From Perognathus longimembris pacificus (Eukaryota > Chordata > Mammalia > Rodentia > Heteromyidae), in assembly GCF_023159225.1 (NCBI RefSeq), contig NC_063171.1:38471378-38535377 (forward strand): 64,000 nucleotides of DNA. Direction: 5' to 3'. Positions within the stretch are counted from its first letter, which is position 1, and every line of letters starts with the position of its first letter. The notes beneath the pieces were generated by a model. That model was not told where the DNA came from and searched no databases. It saw nothing but the letters and a program-made list of their open reading frames with translations. The position numbers and the translations under genes are program-made. Shown one piece after another: positions 30,558-43,470 of the stretch.

Positions 30558-30760
30558 GGGGCTGACCTCAGGGCCTCACATTCTAGCTCAACTTTTTCAC
30601 TCAAGGCAGATGCTCTACCACTTGAGCCACACTTCCCCTTTCATCTTCTTGCTGGTTAATCGGAGATAAGAATCCCTTGAATGTATTTCCCCAGTCTCGC
30701 TTCAAACCTTGGTCCTTAGGTAACAGCCTCCTGAGTAGCTAGAATTAGAAGTGTGATCCA
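30556..30760 (-). repeat. B1-like plus Geo composite SINE
   Basis: CTACCACTTGAGCCACAC, TTAATCGGAGATAAGAATCC and CAGCCTCCTGAGTAGC. Its tail is a GT microsatellite. Confidence 0.65.
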
Positions 30761-32054
30761 ATAGGTCTGGGCTTGAATTTTCCAATCTCTTAATGAGATT
30801 TTGAAAGCAAAGAGATTTAAGTTGTTAATGTTCAGCATGCCATTTTGGGTTCTCATGTACCTATAGGAAAAAACATAGATTTTTGTTTAATATGGTGATT
30901 AATCTTTAAAAATAATTCCTGGTAAATTCCAGATGTTCAGAGATCTATCCCTTAGCTGTCTCTCTTTGCAACTATGCATCTGCCTTTCTACAGTGCTTGC
31001 AGGTCTCTGAGCATTCCAGATTGGTCCCTACTCTTTCTCCTGTGTTCCTTTCCAGGACTGGAAGCTCTACCTCCTCACAGGTCTAATTTGTTTTATTAAG
31101 ACCTAATCACCTCTCAATAATTATTTCTCCTGACAGCCTTTACTTCTTTCTTAATCTCCCCTGTGTCTATTTGGTACAGACTACTGCCACAGAAGATGTC
31201 ACAGAAGTGGGTTTACTTTTCTAAATGTTTGTCTTTTACTGCCAAGCTTTAAATCACATAAGAGTTGGGAACATATGTTTTCATCTGTGTATATTAGATG
31301 TCTTAGAAGAATGCCCAGAAAGTACAGGGTATTGAATAAAACTTTATTAAATGAGTGCAGGAATTCATGCGTGCATGGGTAAATGTGTCCTCTGCTTTAG
31401 AATCACGCCTTTGCACATCGGGAAGAAGTTGTTAACTTGGAGAAATCAAGGCCAAGAGTCAGAATGATCATCTAGATCTTAGTGCTCAGGCTTTCTTCTG
31501 CCACAACACAGCTTATATTCACTTACTTGCCAGGAAAATACCCACAGAAAATGCTGTGGATGATTCTACAAAGTTTGGTATAGTCAGTGACCCATGGCCA
31601 AAAAAGTTCACCTTCATCACTGGCTTCTCTTCTGGAAAACCCACAAATGTAGAATTAAAGCAGAAAGGAGAATATGGACTCCTAAGGGCTCATCCTCACT
31701 TGCTTTTCCCAGGGACTACATCAGGAGGCACTTCCATTCATACAGGGAGAAGCCCTTGGCAGAGGCTGCTTTGGTATTTACTAAGAATCTCATCAAGTCC
31801 TCCTGTCTCGGCCTACCTCCAATACCAAGACTGGAATTTCCTCCACTTCTTCCTACGGGTGGTGCGTTTTTGAGTAGGACATTATCAAAGCTTCTGCAGA
31901 AGCTACTGAAGGGACTGACTGGTGTTCTTCATGAAAAGGAACACCTAGAAGCTCTGTGAAACTCCACTAGACAAGTTACCATCCCAAACATCAACTTATT
32001 CTTGGATGTCTAGGAGCAAATATGTGGATATAAGTATTTTAGAAACTGGATCTC

Positions 32055-32132
32055 TAGGGCTAGGGAGCATGGCTCAGGTGATAGCCTAACCAAGCATGTG
32101 GTTCAGAGTTTAAACCCAGTACTACCAAGACA
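32055..32132 (+). repeat. ID-like fragment
   Basis: GGCTAGGGAGCATGGCTCAG to ACCCAGTACTACC resembles a diverged ID monomer. Confidence 0.5.
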
Positions 32133-32576
32133 CTGGATTTCTAGGACATCTCCTTTGTATCTGCCGGGGAGGTAATGAATGGTAGTTTCCAGGCACTCTT
32201 ACTCAGTCTGAATTCCCAGTCCTGGTTTTAGTCTTTAGGGGCCTCAGTGGATTTCTATACATTAATGAATTGTGTTGTAGAAGATCTTCATGGCAGGAAA
32301 GGATTAGTTCACATAAATGGCATCCAGATATTGTCTATATATATAATACCTGGATTTCCAACATTTAATTCTGAGTTAAGAGTTCTCCAGAAAACAGCAT
32401 AACTTCCATAGCAACTATAAAAGTATTTATAACCTTAGGCCAGCCTCATTCAACAAAGACACATCATCTAAGGTAATAATAGTAACTTAAAATTACTATG
32501 GCTACAGATACCATAACAACTATGGTGCCATAATTGCAGCTCTTTCTACTGTTATTTATGCAGCAATTGCTATGGT

Positions 32577-32603
32577 CACACACACACACACCACACATAC
32601 ACA

Positions 32604-32638
<35 letters not shown>
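32577..32638 (+). repeat. (CA)n microsatellite
   Basis: CA run with a few CCACACAT breaks. Confidence 0.92.
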
Positions 32639-32639
<1 letters not shown>

Positions 32640-32641
<2 letters not shown>

Positions 32642-32828
32642 TGCCGCTCCTGGAGCTTGAACTCAGGGCCTAGGCACTGTCTCTGCACTTCTTTTGCTCA
32701 AGGGTAGCACTCTACCACTTGAGCTAGCACACTTCTGGATTTTTCTGTGTATGTGGTACTGAGGAATCGAAACCAGGGCTTCATGCATGCTAGGCAAGCA
32801 CTCTACCACTAAGCCACATTCCAAGCCT
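32640..32828 (-). repeat. Old IDL-Geo SINE
   Basis: Diverged copy with CTTGAACTCAGGGCC and CAAGCACTCTACCACTAAGC. Its tail is a CA microsatellite. Confidence 0.75.
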
Positions 32829-33029
32829 GAGTTATATTCTTAATATTGTAAAATTTACTTGTGACTTAGTGGCACTGTAGCCCTGAGTTCAATAAAAGAT
32901 ATCTAGAAACCTTTGAAGTTGACCAGCTCCATTTTTTTTACATTTAACTGAATAATCAACTTTTTAAAGCAAGGGATGTGATTTGTTTTGTTTTTCTAAT
33001 TTGTACTTCCTGAACAGTCTACTTGAAGT

Positions 33030-33125
33030 CAGGTACCAGTGGCTCATGCCTGTACTCCTGGCTACTTGGGAGGCTGAGAACAGGAGGCTCATGATCCTCC
33101 TAGTTGAATCCAAGGCATTGCATAG
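33030..33125 (+). repeat. B1-like monomer
   Basis: CAGTGGCTCATGCCTGTAC and CTACTTGGGAGGCTGAGAA. Confidence 0.55.
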
Positions 33126-34590
33126 AGTTCACAGAGAAGACTATGCTAGTGCATGTAGCAGAATAAGTTTCAGTAAGCTCACCTGAGGACTCTCCAAGGT
33201 ACAGGTCTACCTGGTAGATCTAAGGGACTTCTACATGTTTATCTAACACTGCTTCCCTCTCCATCCTTTGGTGGCCAAATATCTTTGCACAAAGAATATT
33301 GCTACTCTTCAAATCTATATATACACACACAATCTCATTTCTGCCATAGTAACCTTAACCATCAAATTGTTCTCCACGCCTCTCTACCAAGGAACTACTG
33401 AGCCTTCTAATCTTTGACTGTTGCCCCAAGTTGCATCCAAATTTAGGTATACTCCAAAACTATGAGCTCCCATTTGTAAATGTCTACCCTCTGTGAAATA
33501 CAGAGTACCAGCTACGCACATGAAATTAAACGTTCCTTCACTGCTCATGACCACAACAGTGGTCTCTAATACTATTCTCCAATCTGCCTGAAACACTTAT
33601 TTTAAAACCAGCCATGAATTCAACCTCATAACATTTGGTAATGCTATAGGAAATAGTAATTCTCAACTGAAGAGCCATAGTTCTATTGATGGCATATAAA
33701 AATCAGTGAAAGGATCAGTGAAGTCGGAAACATATATACCTACCATCAATATATATCACCATCTTTTGCATGCTCCTCTCTCTTCTCCCTAGCTCAATTC
33801 CCCTTCTATCCACCAGATTCTTGCACTTTCTGGCTGGAGAGGTGGAAAGGCTGCCAAGAAGCTCATCTCATAGGTAGGACTTGATAAGATTGGTAACAGC
33901 TCTAATCCCTGGGAGACAACTGCCCCTGGTCTCTTCCAGCTACCTGCTCATGCAGAAAATTGAAGTGGAATAGTCGGTACACAAGAGAGGCTATACCATG
34001 CAGGCTTTCTTTCCTATAAATCTTTAGAAAATATATACATTTCATATGTTTATTATAAGAATACTAGCAATCATTAAGCACATAGAGAAAAATAAAGCCA
34101 CCTTTAATTCCATTTTTTTTTCAGTTACAGTCACCCCAGTACTTTGGTGTTTATCGCTCTAGACACTTTTCACTGGGTGAGGTCGGTGATGTGGTGCAGA
34201 CAAAGTATATTCTGTGGCGCCTTTCCTCTTAACAGTATGTCCTAAGCATCTTATTTTTCTATGACAGCATCTTCTACAGAATCATTTTAATAGTTGCTTC
34301 TCATTCCATAAAGTTTTAAAATACCATTTATTTTTAAATCTTTCCTTGTTGGCTATTTTCAGTCTTTTCCTTTTATACTATTAGAAGCAAGAGGATGAGC
34401 AGGATCATAGGGAAGCATATGTGTTTTCCCAAAATAAAACTACAGCATTAGGGAGCAGTGAAGTGTGAAGTGTTCACCTGATCATACACATTAAGTCTAC
34501 AAATGTTTTGTGATCAGTCAGTCTCCACCTACAACATTATGGTTTAAAGATTCATGCTGCATACACTCTAAAAAGGCAACTTACATATCC

Positions 34591-34607
34591 ATCTCTCTCT
34601 CTCTATC

Positions 34608-34672
<65 letters not shown>
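34591..34672 (+). repeat. (CTAT)n microsatellite
   Basis: CT run, then about 17 CTAT units. Confidence 0.94.
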
Positions 34673-35324
34673 GTGGGCAGAGGACAATACAGTCAACTTC
34701 CCCTTGCCTATGGGGAATGCATTCTGAGAACCTTTATGGATGCCTGAATCTACCAGTAGTCCCAAACCCATGTGTACTATGGGCTATGTGTTTTCCTCCT
34801 ACATACCTATGATGAAGTTCAATTGATAAATTATGCACAGTAAGTATTTTCCAGTAAGCAATGATAGAACAACTCTAACAATATATTACAATAAAAACAG
34901 TTTAAAACACGAATTGTTAATTTCTAGAATCTTCTACTTAATATGTTTTGAACTGTTGACTCTGGGTTACTGAAATCGTGAGAAGGAAAAATCACAGGTG
35001 AAAAGGGGCTACTTTATTCAACACCCATGGGGACTATACTTTCTCAGGATGAGAATGAGAGTGAGTTCTGATCAGGGACCCTGGCCTGATGCATGCTTCC
35101 CATTGCAGGGAGAAACTAGTTCTGGAACCAATCTATGGGGCAAAAGGCAATGTGGGTACAAACAGGAAAAGGGACTTCAGGGTCTTAAATGATACAGAGC
35201 AAAACTCCATTCTAGACGATCAGAAACTGGCTAACGAAAATTGCACCTAAGGAAGCTGCCTTTCAAACAACGGCCTTTGTTTCTGAACACAGAGAAGGAA
35301 TATATCATACTAATATATCAGTTT

Positions 35325-35410
35325 TTCAGAGCCAGATTGTAGAGCTAGACCACCTGGGTTTGAATCCCAGCTTTGTTACTACTAAAAAAATGATCATGTT
35401 GATCTTGGAC
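35325..35410 (+). repeat. MIR
   Basis: AGAGCTAGACCACCTGGGTT and GAATCCCAGCTTTGTTACT. Confidence 0.6.
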
Positions 35411-35762
35411 AACTTGCCCCTGCTACAGTCTGAATGTCTGCCTTCCTCCATGATGCATCTGTGGATTCCTCATCCTCAAGGCAATAGTAGGGGTAGTCCT
35501 GAAGGTGGTGATTAGACAGTGAGGGTATAATAAGAGCATTAGTGCTCTTATAAAAGAAGCTTGAGGGAGCAGACTCATCTTCCACCAGGTAAGAACACCG
35601 CAAAGGCATTACCTCTGAGGAACAAGTCTCATCAGACACCAGTTCAACATGTCCCCTGATACTGGACTTCCTAGCTTTCTAGACTGTGAGCTATACTCTG
35701 TTGTTTATAAATTATTCAGTCTAATATGCATTGTTATAGGAGCCCAAATGGGTTGAGACACT
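35405..35762 (+). mobile_element. MaLR-type LTR-like repeat
   Basis: Contains CTACAGTCTGAATGTCTG, CATTAGTGCTCTTATAA, TGGACTTCCTAGC and a terminal TGTTATAGGAGCCCAAATGG, in the usual LTR order. Confidence 0.55.
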
Positions 35763-35835
35763 TACCTTTGCCAGTAACTTGGTTTCCACGTTTGTGAAAA
35801 GGGGGCAGATGAGACCTCAAAAGCTTGCTGAAGGA

Positions 35836-36027
35836 GGGGCTGGGGATATAGCCTAGTGGCAAGAGTGCCTGCCTCGGATACACGAGGCCCTAGGTTCGAT
35901 TCCCCAGCACCACATATGCAGAAAACGGCCAGAAGCGGCGCTGTGGCTCAAGTGGCAGAGTGCTAGCCTTGAGCGGGAAGAAGCCAGGGACAGTGCTTAG
36001 GCCCTGAGTCCAAGGCCCAGGACTGGC

Positions 36028-36064
<37 letters not shown>
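35836..36064 (+). repeat. IDL-Geo SINE, young
   Basis: Close to consensus with a long A tail. Exact 17-bp duplication AAAAGCTTGCTGAAGGA at 35819-35835 and 36065-36081. Confidence 0.93.
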
Positions 36065-36071
<7 letters not shown>

Positions 36072-37780
36072 TGCTGAAGGAAGAAGCAGCCATGAGCACA
36101 AGGCACCCAGAACTGCATTCAACTCAGAGCTGTATACAAGTGTTACCATCATCCCCAGTGCCAAGACGGGAACTTTTTCTGACATCAGAAGGATTATTTT
36201 TAATGCTCTGTACCTACAGGACTAAAGATAGAGGTCAAACATTGCAAAGTTCTTTTACTTCCCCTTTTTTGTGCTAATTATACAAAATCTGTTGTGAAAG
36301 ACCCTTTTTATTCTGGGCTCACGGGTCCCAGGTGGTAGCTGGGAGAATACTTCTTCTCTAACAGTTGGATCGAGTCCTCATGTGACTGTGGTCACTGCAG
36401 GTCAACTTTGGTGAGTTCAATCATCTGAGTTAGAACAGAGGTGGCAGAGCCAAGAGAACAGTGAGACTACTTAGGTCTCTGTCTCCACCTGCAGTTTTAG
36501 AGGTAGATAGATGCAATGCTGGGCCAAGGAACATGATAGCACAGCATACCCTAACCTTTATGGTCAAGGCAGGTCACCACCATGACTATTGGTTGATGAT
36601 GTCAGTGCTCTAATATCTTAGATGTTATTAAATAATATGGTAGTATCATAAGTGAAAAGTTTAATATTTTTGTTTAGTATTTAATACCTTCCCTCTCTAT
36701 GATAACCAAGTATCCCACAAGATTTGGGTTCAGAATATATATTGAGATCCTTTGCTTGTGGGCAAAAGAAAGCCAAGGGCTACTCTAAGAAATAAGATTT
36801 CTTTTCTAATTCAGTAGGCACTGAAGAAATAGTTATTATTGGAATGAAAGTGTTCTAACACAAAATATGGTCAGGAGAAGGGTTAATTTAGAGTGGGTTC
36901 AGCTCTCATGGGTTTCCTGATGAACATTTTGGGACTTGTGGCCACAATGCTGTGTCCCAATCTGTCTATCACTTGAAAGAGAGGAGGAACCCTGGGCTAG
37001 GGAGGATAGAATCACTAAGTTTCCAGCATCCATAACACTTACAACCTGCCTTGCAATTGTAAGGTCTAGTTGTGTGTTTGAGGATAATTTAATTGTTAGG
37101 CTATAAAAGAGTAAGAGAATAGAAAAGAATAGAAAGATGGCAAACAGTTTCTTAGCAACTTATCAGAGTAATCGCAGTGTGCAGTTTTTGTAGACAAATC
37201 TTCTGGGCTAACCTCAGGCTTTTGCTCCCCTCACAGCTGTAGTCAGTGAATAAGCAGGGAAGTCTCCATCCTCCTCGAGTGTTCTGTCTCTGGCATGTGC
37301 ATTGCTCGCCACCATAGGGTCCAGTAGAGAAACTGGGGCAATGTCCGCATGCTGACCTGCTCTGCAGGGAGTCATGCAGCTACTGCTCCAGCACTGCATG
37401 CCTTCTTGGGTGATCGTTGTCACCTCGCCTTCCCCGTCAAGAGCCCAAGTACAGTCTATCTGAAGACCAGCTAGATTTACTGGCTGAATGCAAAGTGTGC
37501 TGAAATCTCTATAAACATGTATCCATAAAGGGAAGCTCAGGCTTAACCCCTTCTGTAGGGTCAGAACCAGTCCATGCCATCATTGCCTTTCTAGCTCTGG
37601 GTCAAGAACCAGAAAACTTCTCTAGTCTGAGGCCAGAGAATGACTATCTCAGATTTCCCTGGTCTCTGATATCCCTGCTTAGCTGTGTCCTGTGAACAGG
37701 AAAGCCACTATTGATCATACATAAACGAAGGGGCTCCCCTGTACTCCAAGAGCACTTTATTTATCAAAACTGGACATTGA

Positions 37781-38011
37781 TGGGGCTGGGAATATAGCCT
37801 AGTGGCAAGAGTGCTTGACTCGTATACATGAAGCCCTGGGTTCGATTCCCCAGCACCACATATATAGAGAATGGCCAGAAGTGGCGCTGTGGCTCAAGTG
37901 GCAGAGTGCTAGACTTGAGCAAAAAGGAGCCAGGGACAGTGCTCAGGCCCTGAGTCTAAGGCTCAGGACTGGCAAAAAAAACACACAAAAACAAACAAAA
38001 CAAAACAAAAA
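37781..38011 (+). repeat. IDL-Geo SINE, young
   Basis: Duplication AAAACTGGACATTGA at 37766-37780 and 38012-38026. The A-rich tail is interrupted by C's. Confidence 0.9.
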
Positions 38012-39534
38012 AAAACTGGACATTGACCAGCTCCATAGCTCACAGGGGTTTGCAGACCTATGTTCAGATTCATTATTGAGTTCTAAATGTTTTAAATCCA
38101 TGTGTTCATTTCCTAAAACCAATTTCATTTTTGCCTTGAAAAGATTAAAGCTATGCTCAGTAAAGGAATTAAGTAAGAAGAATATTTTATTCTATGTACA
38201 GAATCTCCACCTAAGCTCAGTCTAAATCTAAAGAAAGACCAGTGCTAACCACTCAGCAGAACTGAAAGCGGCTCTTTGGGGGGCCTAAGAAACTGCTCTG
38301 GGATATAGATATGTTTCACCTTGGCACGGAGACATCTAGGGACACCCCAGGAGCTCTGGCCTGGGGCAGGTTGATAAGCAAGTCACGTCTCTTCGGTTCA
38401 TTCTGTCCCACGTAAGGTTCCTGAGCCTTACCTCATGCCACCCTCAATCCCAGTTTCCATCTTGGTGGAAATTAGTTCATGCTCCGCTGGTTTCTGATCA
38501 CAAGTGGGAATTGTGCATGTACTCGGTTGTCAGGGTAATATGAAGGCAGGCTCCCCAGCGTAGGTCACTCACCAACATTTAGAGAACAGGGTAACATCCA
38601 CTTTATTTCCCTTTCTCTATTCTCCAAAAGCTGGGCTGTTCTTTAGAATCTTGAGAGCCTTCTCACTCCCTGCCACAAACAACAAAAGGAATTTTTTAAA
38701 GAAACAATACATGAAAAGAACAGGAGTCATATAGCTAGAAAGATCAGATTCAAACTGTGTGCTAGTTATCTACCTGCTCTGTGGGCTGGGCAGTCATTGG
38801 GTCTCCGTACTCCAAGTCTTGACTCGTGTGAAGTCTCTAGCCTATGGAGGGTTTACCACCTTCTGCAAACTATGAAAATAGCATTTAGTACAGCCCCTGA
38901 AAATGTCATTTTCTCCCCACTTCTGCCTTCAAGGCAGCCCTTCCCTCTCATTTCCTCTTTCTAGTGCTGTTTACACCCTACTCACTACCTGGGACCTTTT
39001 CCCTATCATGTAAGCCCCTGTGAAGTAGTGTCAGCCTTTTGTTCTTACTGCTGCTCTAGTAAAACTTTCCCCTCAAGTTCTTGAACATTCCTTTTCTTCA
39101 GCTCTATCTTGGTCCTATTTGTCAAGTCTTGGTCCTATTTGTTCTACCAAAGATTTCTCTGTTCACAACTCAAAACCTTCTCCCTGCCTCCTCCTACCAT
39201 TGCTCCACCAATGTGGTCTGTATTCTCTGCATGTCAACAGGCTTAGCCAGTGAGATCCTCAGTAGTACAAACACTCTTACTCTGTCTCTTCTCTCCTCCT
39301 CTCAGCAATCTTAGCTGCTAGGGGATTTGGAACTCCCTGGGATGAAACAAGTCATCCTGATGGCTTCATCCTTGACCCTCCACGACTTCTGACTCCTTTC
39401 ACTCTACTAAAATGAGTGTTCAGCAACCAGAACTCTAGAAGCCACAAAGACAAATAGATGTAGAACCCGCACCATGTCTGCCACACCACCAAACAACCTG
39501 TTAGTAGACATTAGAATAGCTACAGCAACCTAGG

Positions 39535-39596
39535 AAGCGAGTGGATGCAAATTCTAACACAAACTCTATCAAGCAAGTGGATGCAAATTCTAACAC
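39535..39596 (+). repeat. 26-bp tandem duplication carrying octamer motifs
   Basis: Units 39535-39560 and 39571-39596 differ at one base, separated by 10 bp. Each contains a perfect ATGCAAAT (39545-39552 and 39581-39588). Confidence 0.85.
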
Positions 39597-39879
39597 TCGC
39601 CATTCCAGCTGTAGACTAACTTAAGTCTATTCCTGAGACGTCATTCTTTGAGGTTTTGATTTTATGTCATCTTCATCCCTTCAGGCTCCCCACATCCACT
39701 CATCTCCCAGATCTGAGGCCCATTACTTTGTTGCTTTTGGAATACATGCTGGCTTTCTTTTCCTCAGTCATCATTAGCTTCAGCAACAAAGACATTCACA
39801 GCCTCAAGGCTGTGAAGGTTCATAGTTCACTGAGTGGTTTGTTTATACAAACACAATTCTGTGCTTGTATGTCATAGAG

Positions 39880-40010
39880 TCCTTAAAACATCTGGACACA
39901 AGGCAAATATCCTTCATTGTTCCATTTCTCAGGGCTTTACCAGAGACCAATCAGCTAAGAAGTAGCGGAATTAGATTTAAAACAATGTGGCCTGGCTCTT
40001 AACCCCTGGG
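39880..40010 (-). repeat. Possible MIR
   Basis: Reverse MIR-like stretch around CCAATCAGCTAAGAAGTAGC. Confidence 0.35.
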
Positions 40011-40382
40011 TGAAGCATTCTGGGAACTAAAATCAACCTGGGGCAATGAATTACCTTCACCGCACCAGGGCCTCCAAGCTCTGTGCCTCCGCTCCCAGGT
40101 GGATCCCACTGCTCCCAGCTCTTGTCTGAACATGCCTTGTTCTTATGCTCGGCAACATTCTGTTCTTAAGGAGTTTGAGATTATGAGGCAACTGGCCCCA
40201 AAGCTCACTTACCAACAGCCCCCAGCCCGTGACACTGTCCATTAGGAGTATTGTGGTTTTTTTGGTAGTACCTATGAACTATGATCCAGAACTTTTCCTT
40301 CTTGTTCTCCACAGGTGTTCTCTCACAAGCATTCCCAGTTTCTGAATGAAATATGTCCTTGTGGTTTAAGGGAAATGTTGCA

Positions 40383-40495
40383 CAGCCAGACACAGTGGTA
40401 CACACCTGTATTCCCAGCATTTGGGAAGCTAACAAAGGAAGATCATGCGTTGGAGGCCAGCCTGGGTCACCCAGTGACACCTCATCCACTTTCCC
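40383..40495 (+). repeat. B1-like monomer
   Basis: CAGTGGTACACACCTGTATT, CCCAGCATTTGGGAAGC and GGAGGCCAGCCTGGGTCAC. Confidence 0.6.
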
Positions 40496-43269
40496 CCAAG
40501 TGATGCTAATTACCTTAATATGATCAGTGCAGAACGTATGTGTATTGAAGTATCTCATAGTACTCCTTACACATGCACAATTAAACCCAGCCTTTCTGTC
40601 TCTAGGACTTCATTTTTAAAAAGGAAGTTTATTTCCTAGCATCCAACAGGAAGTCTGGTTCTTCTGAAACAGCTACTAACAAGCTGTACACTTTTCTAAA
40701 AAAAAAAAACAAAAAAAAAAACTCTGGCATGATGCAATTGTCTTCAGCAGTCTTCACTTGCTGTGTCTCCAGTGTCTTTCACTCCCTCTCTCCCAGCCTC
40801 AGTCCTGTCTGTTCTTACTCTCTCTCAGAAACCACCATGTATCCAGTTCACTGTACCACAGAAGGGCTCCCAACCCAAACCCTCATGAGTCCATCCACTG
40901 CTGCCCACTCTCAGCCACCGAGGAACAAGAATCAGTGTAAGTCAATGCTGAGTCTCCCCACTAGGAGGCGCTCAGGGACTGAGGCAAGAAGGGAAGAGGA
41001 ACCAGGAGACAATACCAGGAAGGGTCTAGCCCCCCCAATTTAAGGAGGAGCAATCACTCCAAATAACTGGCACTATGGGAATCATGTTGGGATAGAAGGG
41101 AAGATGTAGCCATGAGGCGGGGAGTGGGGGAGCTGTGTATGATCCTTGACTTCTTGTAGTGAGCCTTACAGGAATGGATGTATTTATTCTGAGGGGTGGA
41201 GCATCCAGCACCCAGAAAGCTCAGGTGAGGAACAGCAGGGTGCCTCTTGTCAGGTGCATCTGGCCAGGAAAGGGGTTGCATTGTGTGTCACAGAGGCTCT
41301 GATACACTGCTTGCTCTTGTTATAATCCAAGAAGGATAGAGAAACCTGGGAAGGCAGGTGCTTGAGAAGAAGCTGATCTAAAACAGATAAGCAAATGTAC
41401 AGTGGGTTTTAATTGGGATAGGACTAGATAGGATTGCCTAAGATACAAGGTGAAGGGAGGAAATCGGGCAAGAGAAGTCTGAAGTTGTAATATCTCAAAT
41501 CCAGGAGAAATTTCTCAGTTGAAACAGATCAATGGCACCACTTTTAATGAATCTGTAATGGTATAAAGGGGTGAGAAAAAGTCACCGAATGCATCATCCT
41601 GGTGAGAATTGTCACTTCGCTATGAACGTTTGAGACCACAGAGATGACATTTCTGAAGCAGGGCAGGAATCCATTGTCTCCTTCAAGCTTTGGCTCTAAG
41701 GTCCGAAAAACTTTCAATTTATCATCTTAAAGCCTACCATTTCCTCTGTGCTTCCAGTTGCCTTTCAGGAACTGTTGGTAGTAACTTGGCCAGTTTCCTA
41801 GTGAGTGGTGTCTCTCCTCTGCACCCAAGAAGCTGGTCTTCTGCTCACCTTGCTCAGAGTTGTGTCACTGCGGCTTCTTGTAGAGGGTTAGCAGGATAGT
41901 GACCCATCGTTGCCACTGTCTACCTGCAATTAGCCCAGCAGAATAAACAAGGTGCCATAATCTCCATCAGCTGCTCTTCTCCCAAATTTTTTTGGGTGTT
42001 GATCTACAATTATTGAGAGGAGAGGAGATTCTGTCCACTTTACACACCCAAAAAGAAATGTGAGAGCTGCACATATCACTGAGCTGCCCAGCTCAAACTG
42101 CTAGGTAATTCAGGATCCATTGTCTCTTATCTGTGCCTCTAATCTCCTTCTGTATGATGGATGACTCACTTGCGGTTAATTATCTCACGGATACAGAGGA
42201 ATGGGAAGAAAGTGAGTTCTGACAGAATATTACAGCAGTCAGAGGAGCAAAAAGGAAAAAAAATCAACAACCTAAGGATTGTAACCTATGGGAAGTTGCA
42301 TCAGAGAGAATGGCTTTGTTCTGGTGGGAGGCTAGGATGCATGATGTTTACAACACTTGCAGAATGAACAGCACTGAGGGTTTTTACAGTGGAACAAGAA
42401 TAGTTGGAACTCCATACATTAATTCTGTGTTATGGAGCATAAAGCCTGGGCATGATATGTAAACAGGAGGCTAAATTAGTGGTATTTTTTCACTCTTTCT
42501 TTGTTGCTTTTTCTCCTCCACAGCAAACACCAAAAGAACATTTCTGGAGAACATGGTGTGGTAGACTCCTTGGAAGTTCTTCAATTTTGCTTTCCTTCTC
42601 TTGCTCACTTGGCCCTTACTCCTGTGTGTCTCTTCTAGGACTTCTGGGTCATACACTGTACCGTGAAAAAGTTATAAAAGCCAGAGGAACAAGAGGAGGA
42701 GATAACAACAAAGACAGTTTCTCGGCATCCCGTAAAATCTTATAAAAATGCTCAGAGTCATTACCGTTCAGAATCACCTGTCGCATCATTTCCTTGTCCA
42801 GTGTCTTCTTTCATTCATTAAGTATTTATTGAATTTCTGCTGTATCCAAAACACTGATAAAGTTATTCCTGCCACTTTCCTTAAGCTATCAATGTGCAAA
42901 GGAGTAGAGACAAACAAACAAACAAAAAAAAAGAGCACGAATGAATTAGAGAGATAAGGCCTTCCCTTCTCTTACACTAAAGTAATCCATGGGCTAATTT
43001 TTCCTTCCCAAATTAGAACTTGAATGTCCTCCCCAGTGGTGCAAGATTTTTAATTCAACCTCTTATTACTTTTGTGAGAACTTTAGGGTTGGGGCCATGG
43101 GAAGAAGCTGCAGCCAGAGTTATTTTACCATATTGTTCAGGCTTTTGTTGATTCAATTCTACATTAGCTTAAGCAAATGAAGGGGGTGCTAATACTTTTT
43201 TAAATGCTAAATGTTTTCCATTGATTATCACTATAATATATGGAGAGTATTTCTGCAGTCCACTACTGA

Positions 43270-43470
43270 TAATAGTGTTTTAATGCCATCCTCTACCTGT
43301 CACATGGTTTGGAGCAAAGTATTTAACCTCATTATGCCTCAGTTTCCTCACCTTTAAGTGGAGTTTACCTGAAAGGTCATTATGAGGATTAAATAAATAT
43401 TCATACATTACTTAACATTATTCATCCTAGGTAAGTGCTGATCACACTCATGTAAAATATAATTATCACA
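43270..43470 (+). repeat. MIR
   Basis: TTTAACCTCATTATGCCTCA, GTTTCCTCACCTTTAAGTGG and TTATGAGGATTAAATAAAT follow MIR order. Confidence 0.7.

Larger units (their letters stand above)
26620..34500. other. Intergenic region after FCRL1, first part
   Basis: Old SINEs, a minus-strand MaLR-like LTR, GT and CA microsatellites, and a pair of similar segments at 28126 and 29175. Overlapping open frames at 31556-31959 are unassigned. A perfect octamer ATTTGCAT lies at 30241-30248. No FCRL2 exon is recognised. Confidence 0.55.

Noticed and set aside
37214..37423. Cysteine-containing minus-strand frame as an SRCR or Ig remnant
   Set aside because: No SRCR or Ig core motif and no splice sites in the right phase.
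40729..41043. 104-residue frame with a GT donor-like site as a lost FCRL2 tail exon
   Set aside because: No tyrosine motif and no match to FCRL tail sequences from memory.
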